64,000 bases of DNA from Herbiconiux sp. (GCF_023264855.1 NZ_JAHFUW010000018.1:1-64000); one strand, 5' to 3'. Counted from the first letter of the stretch, positions 1-8,293 are shown. A program made the numbers and translations. Notes: generated by a model from the sequence alone, not told the origin.

Positions 1-111
1 CGAGCCCGGGCAGCAGCTTGGCGGGTTCGGGCAGGCGCTGCTTCCGCGCACATGTTTGACGGTAAGCCCCGCCGCTCGAATGCCTTCACGCATACATGGT
101 TAAGGACGTAC
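1..111. other. sequence of unknown origin replacing the 3' part of yifB
   Basis: Read on the minus strand, yifB is normal up to the Gly-Pro-Pro-Gly of its P-loop (codons at 123-112). The next codons do not match the expected Ala/Thr-Gly-Lys-Thr and hit a TAA at 102-100. The remaining ~110 bases to the window edge show no recognisable YifB residues in any minus frame, and part of it (about 60-110) is less GC-rich than the surroundings. It could be the end of an inserted element, a rearrangement junction, or an assembly artefact at a contig end. The window is too short here to decide. Confidence 0.5.
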
Positions 112-783
112 CCCCGGCGGGCCAAGCATGAAGAGGTGATGGCCGCCGGCCGCCGCGACCACGAGCGCGTCCACGGCATCCGGGTTACCGACCACATCGG
201 CGAGATCGCCCGACACCACCGGAACGGCGGGCACCGGTTGCCGCAGCAGCGGCTCGACCGGTGCGGGGTCCAGCTCGGCACCGTGCCGGATGAGAGCGTC
301 CCGCAGCGATGCGACCGTCATGACCTCCACATCCGGAACCAGGCGCGCCTCGTCTTCGTTGCCGCGCGGCACCACGAAGCGCGTGTACCCGGCGGCACGG
401 CCCGCGACGATCGCGGCGAGAACCCCGTTCATCGGGCGCACCCGCCCGTCGAGGCTCAGCTCACCCAGGTGCACCACCGACTCGATCGCCTCGGAGGAGA
501 TCAGACCCTCGGCGGCCAGCACCGCGACGGCGATCGCCAGGTCGTAGGCGCTGCCGTGCTTGGGCAGCGCGGCCGGCGACAGGTTCACGACGATCTTCTT
601 CGCCGGGAGCGGGCAGCCGTCGTTCGCGGCCGCGGCCCGCACCCGGTCTTTGGCGTCGGACAGCGCGGTATCCGGCAGTCCGATGATCTGGAACCCAGGG
701 ATGGCGCTCGCGATGTGCGCCTCGACCTCCACGATGGCGCCCGACATGCCCTGCAGCGCCACGGAGAGCGTTCGGCCGACCAT
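100..783 (-). pseudogene. yifB: YifB/ComM-family Mg-chelatase-like AAA+ ATPase, truncated in the P-loop
   Basis: Only the N-terminal domain of this family (normally about 500 residues) is present: 227 codons with the typical opening MVGRTLSVALQGMSG, the IPGFQIIGLPD segment and the KIVVNLSPA segment. The reading frame reaches HHLFMLGPPG, the start of the Walker A motif, then reads VRP and stops at 100. The whole ATPase core is missing, so the product should be inactive. ATG at 783 is chosen because it overlaps the yraN stop (TGATG), as is usual for this pair. In other bacteria the ComM/YifB family acts in DNA branch migration during transformation and is a known insertion hotspot. Whether the break is biological or an assembly edge cannot be decided. 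Confidence 0.8.
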
Positions 784-1142
784 CAACACACCCCGCGCAG
801 GTGCTCGATCGACGGCGATCCGCCCGGTGGGCACAGGATGCCGATCACGTCGATGCGTGTCTCGGGCTGCCTGCCGGCCTCCCGCTCCTTCACCCACGCA
901 CCCGCCAGCAGGTGCAGGCGTTTGAGCTTCGCCGGGGTGATCGCCTCGAACGGATGCCCGTACGCATCCGAGGTGCGCGTCTTCACCTCGACGATCACGA
1001 GGGTGCGGCCGTCATAGGCAACCAGGTCGATCTCACCGACCGGACAGCGCCAATTGCGTTCCACCAGCCGGAAGCCGGATGCCTTCAGATGGTCGGCCGC
1101 GAGCTCTTCGCCGCGGAGACCGAGTGCGTCTTTCGCCTTCAT
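783..1142 (-). CDS. yraN: YraN/UPF0102 family endonuclease-like protein
   Basis: A 119-residue protein of the small UPF0102 family, related in fold to Holliday-junction resolvase and restriction-type nucleases. Visible signatures are LGLRGEELAADHL near the N-terminus, RNWRCPVGEIDLV (residues about 29-41) and TLVIVEVKTR (about 47-56), the last two giving the acidic and E-x-K residues of the putative active site. The start at 1142 has a good ribosome site (GCGGAGG). It overlaps the start of yifB by one base, so the two are translationally coupled, and follows DUF2469 and rnhB on the same strand. The true substrate of the family is not established. Confidence 0.93.
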   Translation of the reverse strand: MKAKDALGLRGEELAADHLKASGFRLVERNWRCPVGEIDLVAYDGRTLVIVEVKTRTSDAYGHPFEAITPAKLKRLHLLAGAWVKEREAGRQPETRIDVIGILCPPGGSPSIEHLRGVC

Positions 1143-1255
1143 GAGTACCTCCGCGACAAGGGTGCGGGAGGCACGGTCGCGGGAGGCGGCGAACGAGTGA
1201 TCTGTGGAGAAGTCCCCGGTGCTCGGCGCTGTGCAGAACTATCGGGGGGACGCAC

Positions 1256-1579
1256 TTACTCGTCGAGCGCGAGCTCCTTGGGCAGCTCGAAGTCTTTGCT
1301 GGAGAGCTCTTCGACGTTCACGTCTTTGAACGTGAGCACCCGCACCGACTTCACGAAACGGTCGGAGCGGTACACGTCCCACACCCAGACATCGTTCATC
1401 GTGAGCTCGAAATAGAAGTCGTGCTCGGTGTCGCGCCGGGTGAGCTCGACCTCGTTCGCGAGATAGAAACGCCGCTCCGTCTCGATCACGAACTTGAATT
1501 GCGAGACGACATCGCGGTACTCGCGGTACAGAGCCAGCTCGACCTCGCGGTCGTAGTCTTCGAATTCGTCGTCGTCCAT
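1256..1579 (-). CDS. DUF2469 family protein, actinobacterial
   Basis: A 107-residue, very acidic soluble protein beginning MDDDEFEDYDREVELALYREYRD, cut here in description at the conserved DYDREVELALYREYRD segment. It matches the DUF2469 family, which is nearly restricted to Actinobacteria and lies next to rnhB and yraN, exactly as here. No catalytic motif is visible. A TAGACT hexamer (reading leftward) sits just before a GGAG ribosome site and the ATG, so it may have its own promoter. Function unknown. Confidence 0.9.
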   Translation of the reverse strand: MDDDEFEDYDREVELALYREYRDVVSQFKFVIETERRFYLANEVELTRRDTEHDFYFELTMNDVWVWDVYRSDRFVKSVRVLTFKDVNVEELSSKDFELPKELALDE

Positions 1580-1591
1580 CGTGGCTCCAGT

Positions 1592-2311
1592 CTAGGCCGC
1601 GGATTCGCCGTCGGAGACGCCGGCCTCCTCGAACCCGTCCAGCATCACCGCGGTCTCCCCCGCCGTGATGCCGGAAAGCCAGCTGTGCCGGTGCAGGTCG
1701 GTGGGCCCCAGCGACAGGATCGCCGTCCGGTGCTCTTCGCTGCCGTAGCCCTTGTTGCGCGCCCAGCCGTAGGCGGGGTGCACGGCGTCGTGCTCCACCA
1801 TCATGCGGTCGCGCGCGACCTTCGAGATCACCGAGGCGGCCGCCACCGAGGCGCAGTCACGGTCGCCCTTGACCTGGGTGTGCACGGTCAGCGGATACGG
1901 CACCGCCCGCGACAGCCAGTCGAAATGACCGTCCAGGATGACCGGCACGGCCGAGACGTCGATGCCGGCCAGCACGATCTCGGCCAGCGCCCGGGCGCCT
2001 GCGAGGCCCAGGCAGGCGGTGATGCCGATGCGGTCGATCTCCTCCGCCGAGGCGTAGCCCACAGCGTGGGCGACACCCCACGATCCGGCGATCGGCGCGA
2101 GCGTCTCGCGACGCGCTTCCGAGAGCATCTTCGAATCGCGCAGGCCCTTCGGCACACGAGTCGACCGGCGAACCTCGAGCACGCAGATACCGACGGCGAC
2201 CGGACCCGCCAGCGCACCACGGCCGACCTCGTCGCAGCCGATGATCAGGCCGTCCTGCCGGCCGAGCAGCCGGCGCTCCAGCGCGAGCGTCGGATCGGCG
2301 ACCGGGCTCAT
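1592..2311 (-). CDS. rnhB: ribonuclease HII
   Basis: A 239-residue enzyme that cuts the RNA strand of RNA-DNA hybrids and removes misincorporated ribonucleotides. The hallmark IIGCDEVGRGALAGPV is at residues 23-38, with the metal-binding Asp27 and Glu28; the second acidic cluster is in VILDGHFDW, and HTQVKGDRDCASVAAASV follows. Length and order match type HII enzymes. The ATG at 2311 overlaps the lepB stop (ATGA), which fixes the start and shows coupling to lepB upstream. Confidence 0.96.
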   Translation of the reverse strand: MSPVADPTLALERRLLGRQDGLIIGCDEVGRGALAGPVAVGICVLEVRRSTRVPKGLRDSKMLSEARRETLAPIAGSWGVAHAVGYASAEEIDRIGITACLGLAGARALAEIVLAGIDVSAVPVILDGHFDWLSRAVPYPLTVHTQVKGDRDCASVAAASVISKVARDRMMVEHDAVHPAYGWARNKGYGSEEHRTAILSLGPTDLHRHSWLSGITAGETAVMLDGFEEAGVSDGESAA

Positions 2312-3189
2312 CGCGACGAACTCCCCACCAGCGGCAGCACGGGCGCCGAGACGGCCGCCTGCGCGGTGGCGGCAGCCGAATCGGTGCCGCTGCCCGTGTC
2401 CGCCTCGCCGGAGGGAGCCGACGCCGCCGGCGCCGGCGCATCCGGAATCCCGCTGAACACGCTGCCGTAGTTGTCGAGCCAAGCCCAATGGTCGATCGGC
2501 CAGGTCACCAGGATGGCCCGCCCCACCACGTTGCCCACCGGCACGAAACCCTTGCCCGGCTTCTCTTGGTTGAAGCGCGAATCGGCCGAGTTGTAGCGGT
2601 TGTCGCCCATCACCCAGAGCGAATCGGCGGGGACGGTGATGTCGAAGGGCTCCTGCGAGACGGCGGAGACGCCATCCGGGAGCTTGAGATAGGCCGACTC
2701 GTCCAGCGGCACGCCGTTCACCGACATCTGGCCGAGCGCGTTGCAGCACACCACGTTGTCGCCCGGCAGGCCGATGACGCGTTTGATGAGGTGGTCGTTG
2801 GCGTCGTCGGCCGCGAGGCCCACGCCCTCCAGCACCCAGTCGACCGCGGCGGCGAGCGGGTTCTTCTCGGGCTCGGCGACGGCATTCAGCCAGCCCCCCG
2901 GGTCTTTGAACACGACGACGTCGCCATGGGACAAGGGCAGGAGGCTCGGCTCGAGCTGGTTGACCAGGATGCGGTCGTTGATCTGGAGCGTGTTCTCCAT
3001 CGACCCGGAGGGGATGTAGAACGAGCGCACCAGAAAGGTCTTGATCAGCACCGAGGCGAGCAGGGCGATCACGAAGATGATGAGCAGATCGCGGGCGAAC
3101 AGCCACGCGCTCTTGGACCGCCTCGACCGGCGATCCCCCGCGCCGTCGCCGCCGCTGTGTTCGTGCGATGGCACGGATGTTTCTGTCAT
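2308..3189 (-). CDS. lepB: signal peptidase I
   Basis: A 293-residue membrane-anchored serine protease that cleaves signal peptides from exported proteins. A cytoplasmic tail of about 30 residues is followed by one transmembrane helix (LLIIFVIALLASVLI, residues 35-49). The nucleophile Ser63 is in IPSGSMENTL and the general base Lys136 in LIKRVIGLPGD; the later GDNR box (WVMGDNRYNSADSR) is present. The last ~50 residues are a Pro/Ala/Ser-rich tail not needed for catalysis. The gene lies between rplS and rnhB, as expected, and overlaps rnhB by 4 bases. Confidence 0.96.
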   Translation of the reverse strand: MTETSVPSHEHSGGDGAGDRRSRRSKSAWLFARDLLIIFVIALLASVLIKTFLVRSFYIPSGSMENTLQINDRILVNQLEPSLLPLSHGDVVVFKDPGGWLNAVAEPEKNPLAAAVDWVLEGVGLAADDANDHLIKRVIGLPGDNVVCCNALGQMSVNGVPLDESAYLKLPDGVSAVSQEPFDITVPADSLWVMGDNRYNSADSRFNQEKPGKGFVPVGNVVGRAILVTWPIDHWAWLDNYGSVFSGIPDAPAPAASAPSGEADTGSGTDSAAATAQAAVSAPVLPLVGSSSR

Positions 3190-3196
3190 TTAACCG

Positions 3197-3235
3197 CCTG
3201 AGCTCCCGGACCACTGTAGTGGTCGGGAGCTCAGG
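3197..3235. terminator. long hairpin between rplS and lepB
   Basis: CCTGAGCTCCC...GGGAGCTCAGG forms an almost perfect 18-bp stem with one bulged G and a loop of a few bases. It lies after the rplS stop and just before the lepB start, both leftward. No T-run follows on the minus strand, so it may be an inefficient terminator or an RNA-processing site separating rplS from lepB. Confidence 0.55.
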
Positions 3236-3276
3236 ATAACTCGTGTCGTGACCGGGTCACGCAGCGAATTCGGAGA

Positions 3277-3624
3277 CTACGCGTCGCGCTTCTCTTTGAT
3301 CTTCGCCTTCTTGCCACGGAGGTTGCGCAGGTAGTACAGCTTCGCGCGACGCACGTCACCGCGGGTGACGACCTCGATGTGGTCGATGACCGGCGAGTGC
3401 ACCGGGAAGGTCCGCTCGACGCCGACCTGGAAGCTGACCTTGCGGACCGTGAAGGTCTCGCGCACGCCCTCGTTCTTGCGGGCGATGACGACGCCCTGGA
3501 ACACCTGGATACGCGAGCGCGTACCTTCGACGATGTTCACGTGCACCTTGACGGTGTCACCGGCGCGGAAGTCGGGGATGTCGCTCTTGAGCGATGACGC
3601 ATCGACGTTGTCGAGGATATGCAT
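3277..3624 (-). CDS. rplS: 50S ribosomal protein L19
   Basis: A 115-residue ribosomal protein at the 30S-50S interface. The sequence [19 protein letters not shown] opens the protein, [18 protein letters not shown] follows, and it ends in the basic segment [20 protein letters not shown], all typical of L19. A longer in-frame extension to 3735 exists, but the ATG at 3624 gives the standard L19 length. A promoter lies about 120 bp upstream, leaving a long untranslated leader. In the usual actinobacterial order trmD would be directly upstream; here map and a membrane-protein gene intervene. Confidence 0.96.
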   Translation of the reverse strand: MHILDNVDASSLKSDIPDFRAGDTVKVHVNIVEGTRSRIQVFQGVVIARKNEGVRETFTVRKVSFQVGVERTFPVHSPVIDHIEVVTRGDVRRAKLYYLRNLRGKKAKIKEKRDA

Positions 3625-3741
3625 GGTGTTGTTCGCAATCTGTACCCGCCACAGGTCGAGCACGGCTTCGTTGTCAAAAAGAGGAGTGCCCGCGAGTTGC
3701 TGGTTCCCCTGTGGCAGAACCTGGCCGTGGCACAAGGGTCA

Positions 3742-3771
3742 ATTGTGCCACAGATCGGCGAGGCGGCGCAA
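3742..3771 (-). promoter_or_regulatory. predicted sigma70-type promoter for rplS
   Basis: On the minus strand TTGCGC (3771-3766) and CACAAT (3747-3742) are separated by 18 bases. Transcription would begin near 3735, leaving about 110 nt of leader before the L19 start. L19 leaders in other phyla are sometimes autoregulatory; nothing specific is recognised here. Confidence 0.55.
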
Positions 3772-3813
3772 AGCAGTCCGGGACCGGGGCCGACCGCGGC
3801 ACGAGGCGGCGGG

Positions 3814-4320
3814 TCAGACGCGAGGCGGAGCGGGCCTGTCCGAGGCCTGGATGACGATGTACTCGCCATCCGCGCGCGGCGGCCGAGCCGACTGCACCGG
3901 GGTCTGGATGCGGCTCGCCTGCTCTTCGAAACCGGCCAGCACGGTGCGCACCCGGCGCCTGGTCTCGACCACGAGCTGGATGATGCCGCTCCAGAACAGC
4001 GCGATGACGGCTACCACGGCGAGCGTGCCGAGCAGCGCTGTCGCCGGCGTGAAGAAGCCGACGGCGATGATGAGACCGTGCAGCACCGTCAGGAGCGCGA
4101 CGTCGAGCCAGGAGACCGCTCGCTCGGCGCGCACGTCTTTGCGCGCGAAGATGAGGCCGGCGGTGGCCAGCATGCCGACCGTGAGCATCATGACCCCCAC
4201 GATCAGCCCGATGATCTGCCAACCGGTGGCCGCGAACACGCCCCAGCCGACCAGGATCCACGCGGGGAGGATCACCGCGGCCGGGAACTGCCAGTAGAAG
4301 AAAGCCCGTCGGATGAACAC
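3814..4320 (-). CDS. membrane protein of unknown function, about four helices
   Basis: A 168-residue protein with hydrophobic stretches at about residues 12-30, 34-57, 72-94 and 98-118, followed by a basic and polar C-terminal tail of roughly 50 residues (RRRVRTVLAGFEEQ onward) likely in the cytoplasm. No catalytic or transporter motif was recognised; related genes in this family of bacteria tend to be annotated loosely as permease or hypothetical. It sits divergently from map and upstream of the rplS promoter. Confidence 0.75.
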   Translation of the reverse strand: MFIRRAFFYWQFPAAVILPAWILVGWGVFAATGWQIIGLIVGVMMLTVGMLATAGLIFARKDVRAERAVSWLDVALLTVLHGLIIAVGFFTPATALLGTLAVVAVIALFWSGIIQLVVETRRRVRTVLAGFEEQASRIQTPVQSARPPRADGEYIVIQASDRPAPPRV

Positions 4321-4405
4321 CCTTCAAGGGTATGCAGCCAGTCCGCATGTTCGCTGTGACCCAGGTGGGTAGGGTCTTCATGAAGCTTTTGCGAAGGAGA
4401 CCACC

Positions 4406-5176
4406 ATGATCGAGCTCAAGACGCCGGCCGAGATCGAGCAGATGCGCCCCGCCGGGGCGTTCGTGGCCTCCGTGCTCACCGAGCTCGCCGCCCGGGCCGC
4501 CGTGGGCGTCAACCTGCTGAAGCTCGACAAGATCGCGCACGACATGATCCGCGCCCGTGGCGCCGAGTCGTGCTACATCGACTACCACCCCTCGTTCGGC
4601 GCCTCCCCCTTCGGCAAGGTGCTCTGCACCAGCGTGAACGACGCCGTGCTGCACGGCCTGCCGCACGACTACGCACTCCGCGACGGCGACGTGCTGAGCG
4701 TCGACTTCGCGGCATCCGTCGACGGCTGGGTCGCCGACTCGGCGCTGACGGTCATCGTCGGCACGCCGCGCTCGGAGGAGGACACCCGGCTGATCCAGGT
4801 GACGACGGATGCGCTGGCCGCCGGCATCGCCGCCGCCCAGCCGGGCAACAAGATCGGCGACATCTCCGCCGCCATCGGCGCGGTCGCCACGGCCGCGGGC
4901 TACGGCGTCAACACCGACTTCGGCGGGCACGGCGTGGGGCGCACGATGCACGGCGACCCGCACATCCCGAACCAGGGACGCGCCGGGCGCGGACTGCCGC
5001 TGCGACCGGGGCTCGTGATCGCGATCGAGCCGTGGTTCCTCGAGACGACCGACAAGATCTACACCGACAAGGACGGGTGGACACTGCGCTCGGCCGACGG
5101 GTCGGTGGGTGCGCACATGGAGCACACGGTGGCCATCACCGAAGACGGGCCGCTGATCCTCACCGCCCGCGGCTGA
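4406..5176 (+). CDS. map: type I methionine aminopeptidase
   Basis: A 256-residue cytosolic metalloprotease removing the initiator methionine from nascent proteins. The N-terminal MIELKTPAEIEQMRPAG, the metal-ligand segments SVDFAASVDGW and DSALTVIVG, GGHGVGRTMHGDPHIPN and the C-terminal AIEPWFLE plus AHMEHTVAITEDG are all present and in order. There is no SH3-type N-terminal extension, so it is the short form. An AAGGAG ribosome site lies 7 bases before the ATG. The gene is on the opposite strand to the ribosomal operon that surrounds it, so it is an insertion into that order. Confidence 0.95.
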   Translation: MIELKTPAEIEQMRPAGAFVASVLTELAARAAVGVNLLKLDKIAHDMIRARGAESCYIDYHPSFGASPFGKVLCTSVNDAVLHGLPHDYALRDGDVLSVDFAASVDGWVADSALTVIVGTPRSEEDTRLIQVTTDALAAGIAAAQPGNKIGDISAAIGAVATAAGYGVNTDFGGHGVGRTMHGDPHIPNQGRAGRGLPLRPGLVIAIEPWFLETTDKIYTDKDGWTLRSADGSVGAHMEHTVAITEDGPLILTARG

Positions 5177-5197
5177 GGCCACCGGGCCGGCTCGACG

Positions 5198-5944
5198 CTA
5201 TTCGTTGGGCAGCAGGTCGGGAGGCAGCAGATCCGGCCGCACCCGGGTCGTGCGCTCGATCTGCTGCGTACGCCGCCAGTCGGCGATGGCCTTGTGGTTG
5301 CCGCTCAGCAGGATCGGCGGCACTTCGAGCCCGCGCCAGGCGGCGGGCTTTGTATAGCTCGGATACTCGAGCAGGCCGTCTTCGTGCGACTCCTCGACGA
5401 GACTCTCCGGGTTGCCGACGACACCCGGGATGAGCCGGCCGATCGCCTCGACCATGGCCATCACGGCGACCTCGCCGCCGTTCAGCACGTAGTCACCGAT
5501 GCTCACCAGGCGCACCTCGGCGCGGGTGGCGGTGTGGTCGAAGACGCGCTGGTCGATGCCCTCATAGCGACCGCAGCCGAACACGAGGTGCTCGCGCTGG
5601 GCGAGCTCGCGTGCCATCGCCTGCGTGAAGACGGTGCCCGCCGGCGACGGGAAGATGACGACGGGGGCCTCAGCGGATGAGACGATCTCGCCCTCCTCAC
5701 CGGCCGACGTTGCATCCGGACCCAGGATCGCATCCAGCGCCTCGCCCCACGGCTCGGGCTTCATCACCATGCCGGCTCCGCCGCCGTATGGAGTGTCGTC
5801 GACCGTGCGATGCCGGTCATGCGTGAACTCGCGCAGGTTGTGCGCGGTCACCTCGAGCAGACCGGTCTGGCGGGCCTTGCCGAGCAGCGAGATGTCGAGC
5901 ACGTCGAAGAACTCGGGGAAGATCGTGACGACGTCGATGCGCAT
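5198..5944 (-). CDS. trmD: tRNA (guanine37-N1)-methyltransferase
   Basis: A 248-residue SPOUT-class enzyme that methylates G37 next to the anticodon and prevents frameshifting. It begins [16 protein letters not shown], continues with [17 protein letters not shown], the knot segments [14 protein letters not shown] and [17 protein letters not shown], and [13 protein letters not shown], which together are diagnostic. Length is normal. The usual partner rimM lies about 1 kb upstream, separated by a DUF559 gene and a hairpin, so trmD may need its own promoter. Converges with map. Confidence 0.96.
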   Translation of the reverse strand: MRIDVVTIFPEFFDVLDISLLGKARQTGLLEVTAHNLREFTHDRHRTVDDTPYGGGAGMVMKPEPWGEALDAILGPDATSAGEEGEIVSSAEAPVVIFPSPAGTVFTQAMARELAQREHLVFGCGRYEGIDQRVFDHTATRAEVRLVSIGDYVLNGGEVAVMAMVEAIGRLIPGVVGNPESLVEESHEDGLLEYPSYTKPAAWRGLEVPPILLSGNHKAIADWRRTQQIERTTRVRPDLLPPDLLPNE

Positions 5945-5980
5945 CCCCTCAGCCTATCCGCGCCGCCGATCCGCCCCGGC

Positions 5981-6901
5981 TCAGAGGGTGATCGCGAGCC
6001 CGGCCTTGTGATGCTTCGGCGACCAGCGGTGCTCGTCGCGCCCCATCATCTCCCGGATCAGCGCGACGACCCTGCCCCACTCCCCCATCACCTGGTCGTA
6101 CGTGAGGCGGATGATGGCGCACCCGCGTTCATGCAGGATGAGGTCGCGGCGTCGGTCCTCGTCGTAGGCCTCGTCGCTCGAGTGCCACTCGCGACCGTCG
6201 AGCTCCACCACGAGCCGGTCGCCGACCAGCAGGTCGACGAAGCCCACCCCCGCCACCTTCACCTGGCTGCGGTAGGGGATGTTGTATCGGCGCAGCCCCA
6301 GCCGCGCCTTCGTCTCCAGCCCGGACTGCGCGGCCGGGTCGACGAGGTCGAGGTAGCTGCGGTACGAACTGGGCAGCTCGCTCATCAGGAACTCGAGCTC
6401 GGTGCGGGAGATGCGCTTATTGTTCAGCGCGGAGTCGAGGCTGACTATGGCGTCGGCCTTGCTCTGGCAGCCCACGGCGTGCAGAAGCGCCCACTCGATG
6501 GAGTCGACGGGGCCCTCCGGCTCGTCGAGCCCGTACGCGCGGCGCGACCGGTGCAGCACGACGCCCCACCGCTCAGGATCGCCGAGCGGCACCGCCCGAT
6601 CGTGTGGCGCCGAGAGGCCTCGAGCGGTGGATGCGACGCGAACGTGGAGTCGATGATCGCGCACGCTCCACAGTTTCTCGTTCTGCAGCACCGAGAGACA
6701 GCTGAGGCGACCGCCGACACGGACCGCGCGCACGACGTCCTCAGGTGCCCCCTGAAGCCCCACCCATCCGTACCGGATCCGCTGAATGTCGCCGAGACGG
6801 ACGGCCCGTGTGATCGCCCTCAGGGGCACGCCCCGCGCCTGAAGTTGAACGGTCGAGGCGACCCCGCCTTCGAGGGTTAGCTCTTCTAAAACACGAGTCA
6901 T
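5981..6901 (-). CDS. AbiEi-like winged-helix / DUF559 endonuclease-domain protein
   Basis: A 306-residue protein from the ATG at 6901. The N-terminal ~60 residues (GGVASTVQLQARGVPLRAIT, then IQRIRYGWVGL) resemble the winged helix of AbiEi-type antitoxins. The C-terminal ~100 residues carry a DUF559/Vsr-like nuclease core: VDLLVGDRLVVELDGREWH with its acidic residues, then DRRRDLILHERGCAIIRLTY. It separates rimM from trmD, which are normally adjacent, and has a 76-nt palindrome directly upstream. Such proteins are common in Microbacteriaceae and their role is not established; a defence or DNA-repair role is only inference. No partner toxin gene is seen. Confidence 0.85.
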   Translation of the reverse strand: MTRVLEELTLEGGVASTVQLQARGVPLRAITRAVRLGDIQRIRYGWVGLQGAPEDVVRAVRVGGRLSCLSVLQNEKLWSVRDHRLHVRVASTARGLSAPHDRAVPLGDPERWGVVLHRSRRAYGLDEPEGPVDSIEWALLHAVGCQSKADAIVSLDSALNNKRISRTELEFLMSELPSSYRSYLDLVDPAAQSGLETKARLGLRRYNIPYRSQVKVAGVGFVDLLVGDRLVVELDGREWHSSDEAYDEDRRRDLILHERGCAIIRLTYDQVMGEWGRVVALIREMMGRDEHRWSPKHHKAGLAITL

Positions 6902-6921
6902 TCTCACATGATCGGGTGTGC

Positions 6922-6997
6922 GGTTCGAATATGCAGAAATAACGAGGAGCGATGCCGTATATGGCACCGCTCCTCGTTATTTCTGCAAGTTTGAACC
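6922..6997. repeat. 76-nt palindrome between rimM and the DUF559 gene
   Basis: TGCAGAAATAACGAGGAGCG at 6932-6951 is perfectly complementary to 6968-6987. The 16-base loop contains a further TGCC/GGCA pairing, and the outer GGTTC/GAACC ends (6922-6926, 6993-6997) extend the stem imperfectly. The arms are clearly less GC-rich than the genome. It starts about a dozen bases after the rimM stop and ends 20 bases before the next start codon. It would form a very stable hairpin in rimM transcripts and may isolate the downstream genes. No T-run follows. Confidence 0.9.
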
Positions 6998-7000
6998 GGA

Positions 7001-7564
7001 CTAGTCGGCTACCGGCTCCTCGGGAGCCTCGGGCGGCCCGTCGTCCGGCTCGTCGGGGAGCTCCTCGAAGAGGCCGGCCGGGGGCGTGACCGTCACCACG
7101 CCCGCCGCGAGGTCGACCGAGGGCACGATCGCCTTGACGAACGGCACCATCACCTCGCCCGCAGGGGTCTTGACGATCAGCAGGTCTTGCGCCGGCAGGT
7201 GCTCGACCAGCCGCACGGTTCCGATCTGCTCGCCGTCGCGCACCACCTTGAGGCCGACGAGCTGGTGGTCGTACCAGGCGTCTTCCTCATCGGAGACCGC
7301 GTCTTCGTCGAGGTCGATCCAGAGGATCGCCTTGACGAGGGCCTCGGCCGCCGAGCGGTCGGGGACTCCTTTGAAGAAGCCCACCGGATGCCCGTTGTAC
7401 ATGCGCAGTTCGGCCAGCTCGAGGGTCTTGCCGTGCCACGGCGACGACGTGGGCACCTGGAGGGTGAACACCGCGCCCGGAACGAAGCGTCGCTCCGGGT
7501 CGTCGGTGAACAGCTCCAGCTTCATGGCGCCCTTGAGGCCATGGGCTTTCGTGAGGCGACCCAC
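7001..7564 (-). CDS. rimM: 16S rRNA processing protein RimM
   Basis: About 187 residues; assists 30S assembly by binding S19 and the 16S 3' domain. The N-terminal GRLTKAHGLKGAMKLEL and the C-terminal PRC-barrel part (DDAWYDHQLVGLKVV-like segment, VPFVKAIVPSVDL) are typical, followed by an acidic Pro-rich tail. The start is uncertain. GTG at 7564 gives the core fold, while the frame is open back to an ATT at 7594 that overlaps the khpA stop and would encode the extra residues TENNKTQLR; neither has a clear ribosome site. It follows rpsP and khpA in one operon. Confidence 0.93.
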   Translation of the reverse strand: MGRLTKAHGLKGAMKLELFTDDPERRFVPGAVFTLQVPTSSPWHGKTLELAELRMYNGHPVGFFKGVPDRSAAEALVKAILWIDLDEDAVSDEEDAWYDHQLVGLKVVRDGEQIGTVRLVEHLPAQDLLIVKTPAGEVMVPFVKAIVPSVDLAAGVVTVTPPAGLFEELPDEPDDGPPEAPEEPVAD

Positions 7565-7586
7565 TCGCAGTTGGGTCTTGTTGTTC

Positions 7587-7823
7587 TCAGTAATCGGTGT
7601 CCACCACGTCTACACGCACGCGCTTGCCATCGGCCAGCGCCGTCACGAGGGTGCGCAGCGCCTTGGCGGTGCGACCCGAGCGCCCGATCACGCGGCCGAG
7701 GTCGTCGGGGTGCACGCGCACCTCGAGAACCTCGCCACGCGGCGAGCTCTTCGTGATGACCCGCACCTCACCGGGATTGTCGACAATCCCCTTGACGAGG
7801 TGCTCGAGAGCGGGAGCGAGCAA
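7587..7823 (-). CDS. khpA: KH-domain RNA-binding protein KhpA
   Basis: A 78-residue single KH domain protein (YlqC family) that binds RNA with its partner KhpB. ALEHLVKGIVDNPGEVRV opens the protein and the KH signature DDLGRVIGRSGRTAKALR, including the GxxG loop, follows. TTG at 7823 is taken as the start because it lies 2 bases after the rpsP stop and gives the family length. Always found between rpsP and rimM in this order. Confidence 0.93.
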   Translation of the reverse strand: MLAPALEHLVKGIVDNPGEVRVITKSSPRGEVLEVRVHPDDLGRVIGRSGRTAKALRTLVTALADGKRVRVDVVDTDY

Positions 7824-7825
7824 GG

Positions 7826-8293
7826 TCAGGCCTTGTCCGCGGCGTCTTCGACGGCTTCGACAGCGGCCTCGTTGGCCTCGGTGTCGGTCGCGGCGGCAGC
7901 CTCGGCGTCGGCAGCAGCCTCGGCCTCGACGGCGGCGGGCTTCTCGGCCTTCGGCTTCAGCACCGGCTTCTTCTTCTCGTCGGCGACGAAGGCTTCCTTC
8001 TCGCCCTTGACGCGAACGGTGGAGACCGCGTCCTTGTCGCCCTTGAACTTGCCCCAGTCGCCCGTGAGCTTCAGGAGCGCGGCGACCTGCTCGGTCGGCT
8101 GTGCGCCGACGGAGAGCCAGTACTGCGCGCGGTCGGAGTCGACCTTGATCACCGAGGGCTCCTCGGTGGGGTGGTACTGACCGATCTCCTCGATCACTCG
8201 ACCGTCGCGCTTGGTGCGCGAGTCGGCGACGACGATGCGGTAGTAGGGCGCACGGATCTTGCCGAGGCGCTTCAGACGGATTTTGACAGCCAC
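7826..8293 (-). CDS. rpsP: 30S ribosomal protein S16 with a long Ala/Glu-rich tail
   Basis: A 155-residue S16. The core ([20 protein letters not shown], then [17 protein letters not shown], then [17 protein letters not shown]) ends near residue 90. The remaining ~60 residues form an acidic Ala/Glu/Asp/Val-rich extension that is longer than in most bacteria but seen in related actinobacteria. GTG at 8293 is the start, with a GGAGAA ribosome site. It leads the rpsP-khpA-rimM operon. A GC-rich hairpin in the 5' region (8378-8402) may be part of its leader. Confidence 0.95.
   Translation of the reverse strand: MAVKIRLKRLGKIRAPYYRIVVADSRTKRDGRVIEEIGQYHPTEEPSVIKVDSDRAQYWLSVGAQPTEQVAALLKLTGDWGKFKGDKDAVSTVRVKGEKEAFVADEKKKPVLKPKAEKPAAVEAEAAADAEAAAATDTEANEAAVEAVEDAADKA

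Noticed and set aside
52-1017. Long plus-strand ORF across yifB and yraN
   Set aside because: It is the antisense shadow of two recognised genes; its protein is Arg/His-rich with no motif, as expected for reverse frames in high-GC DNA.
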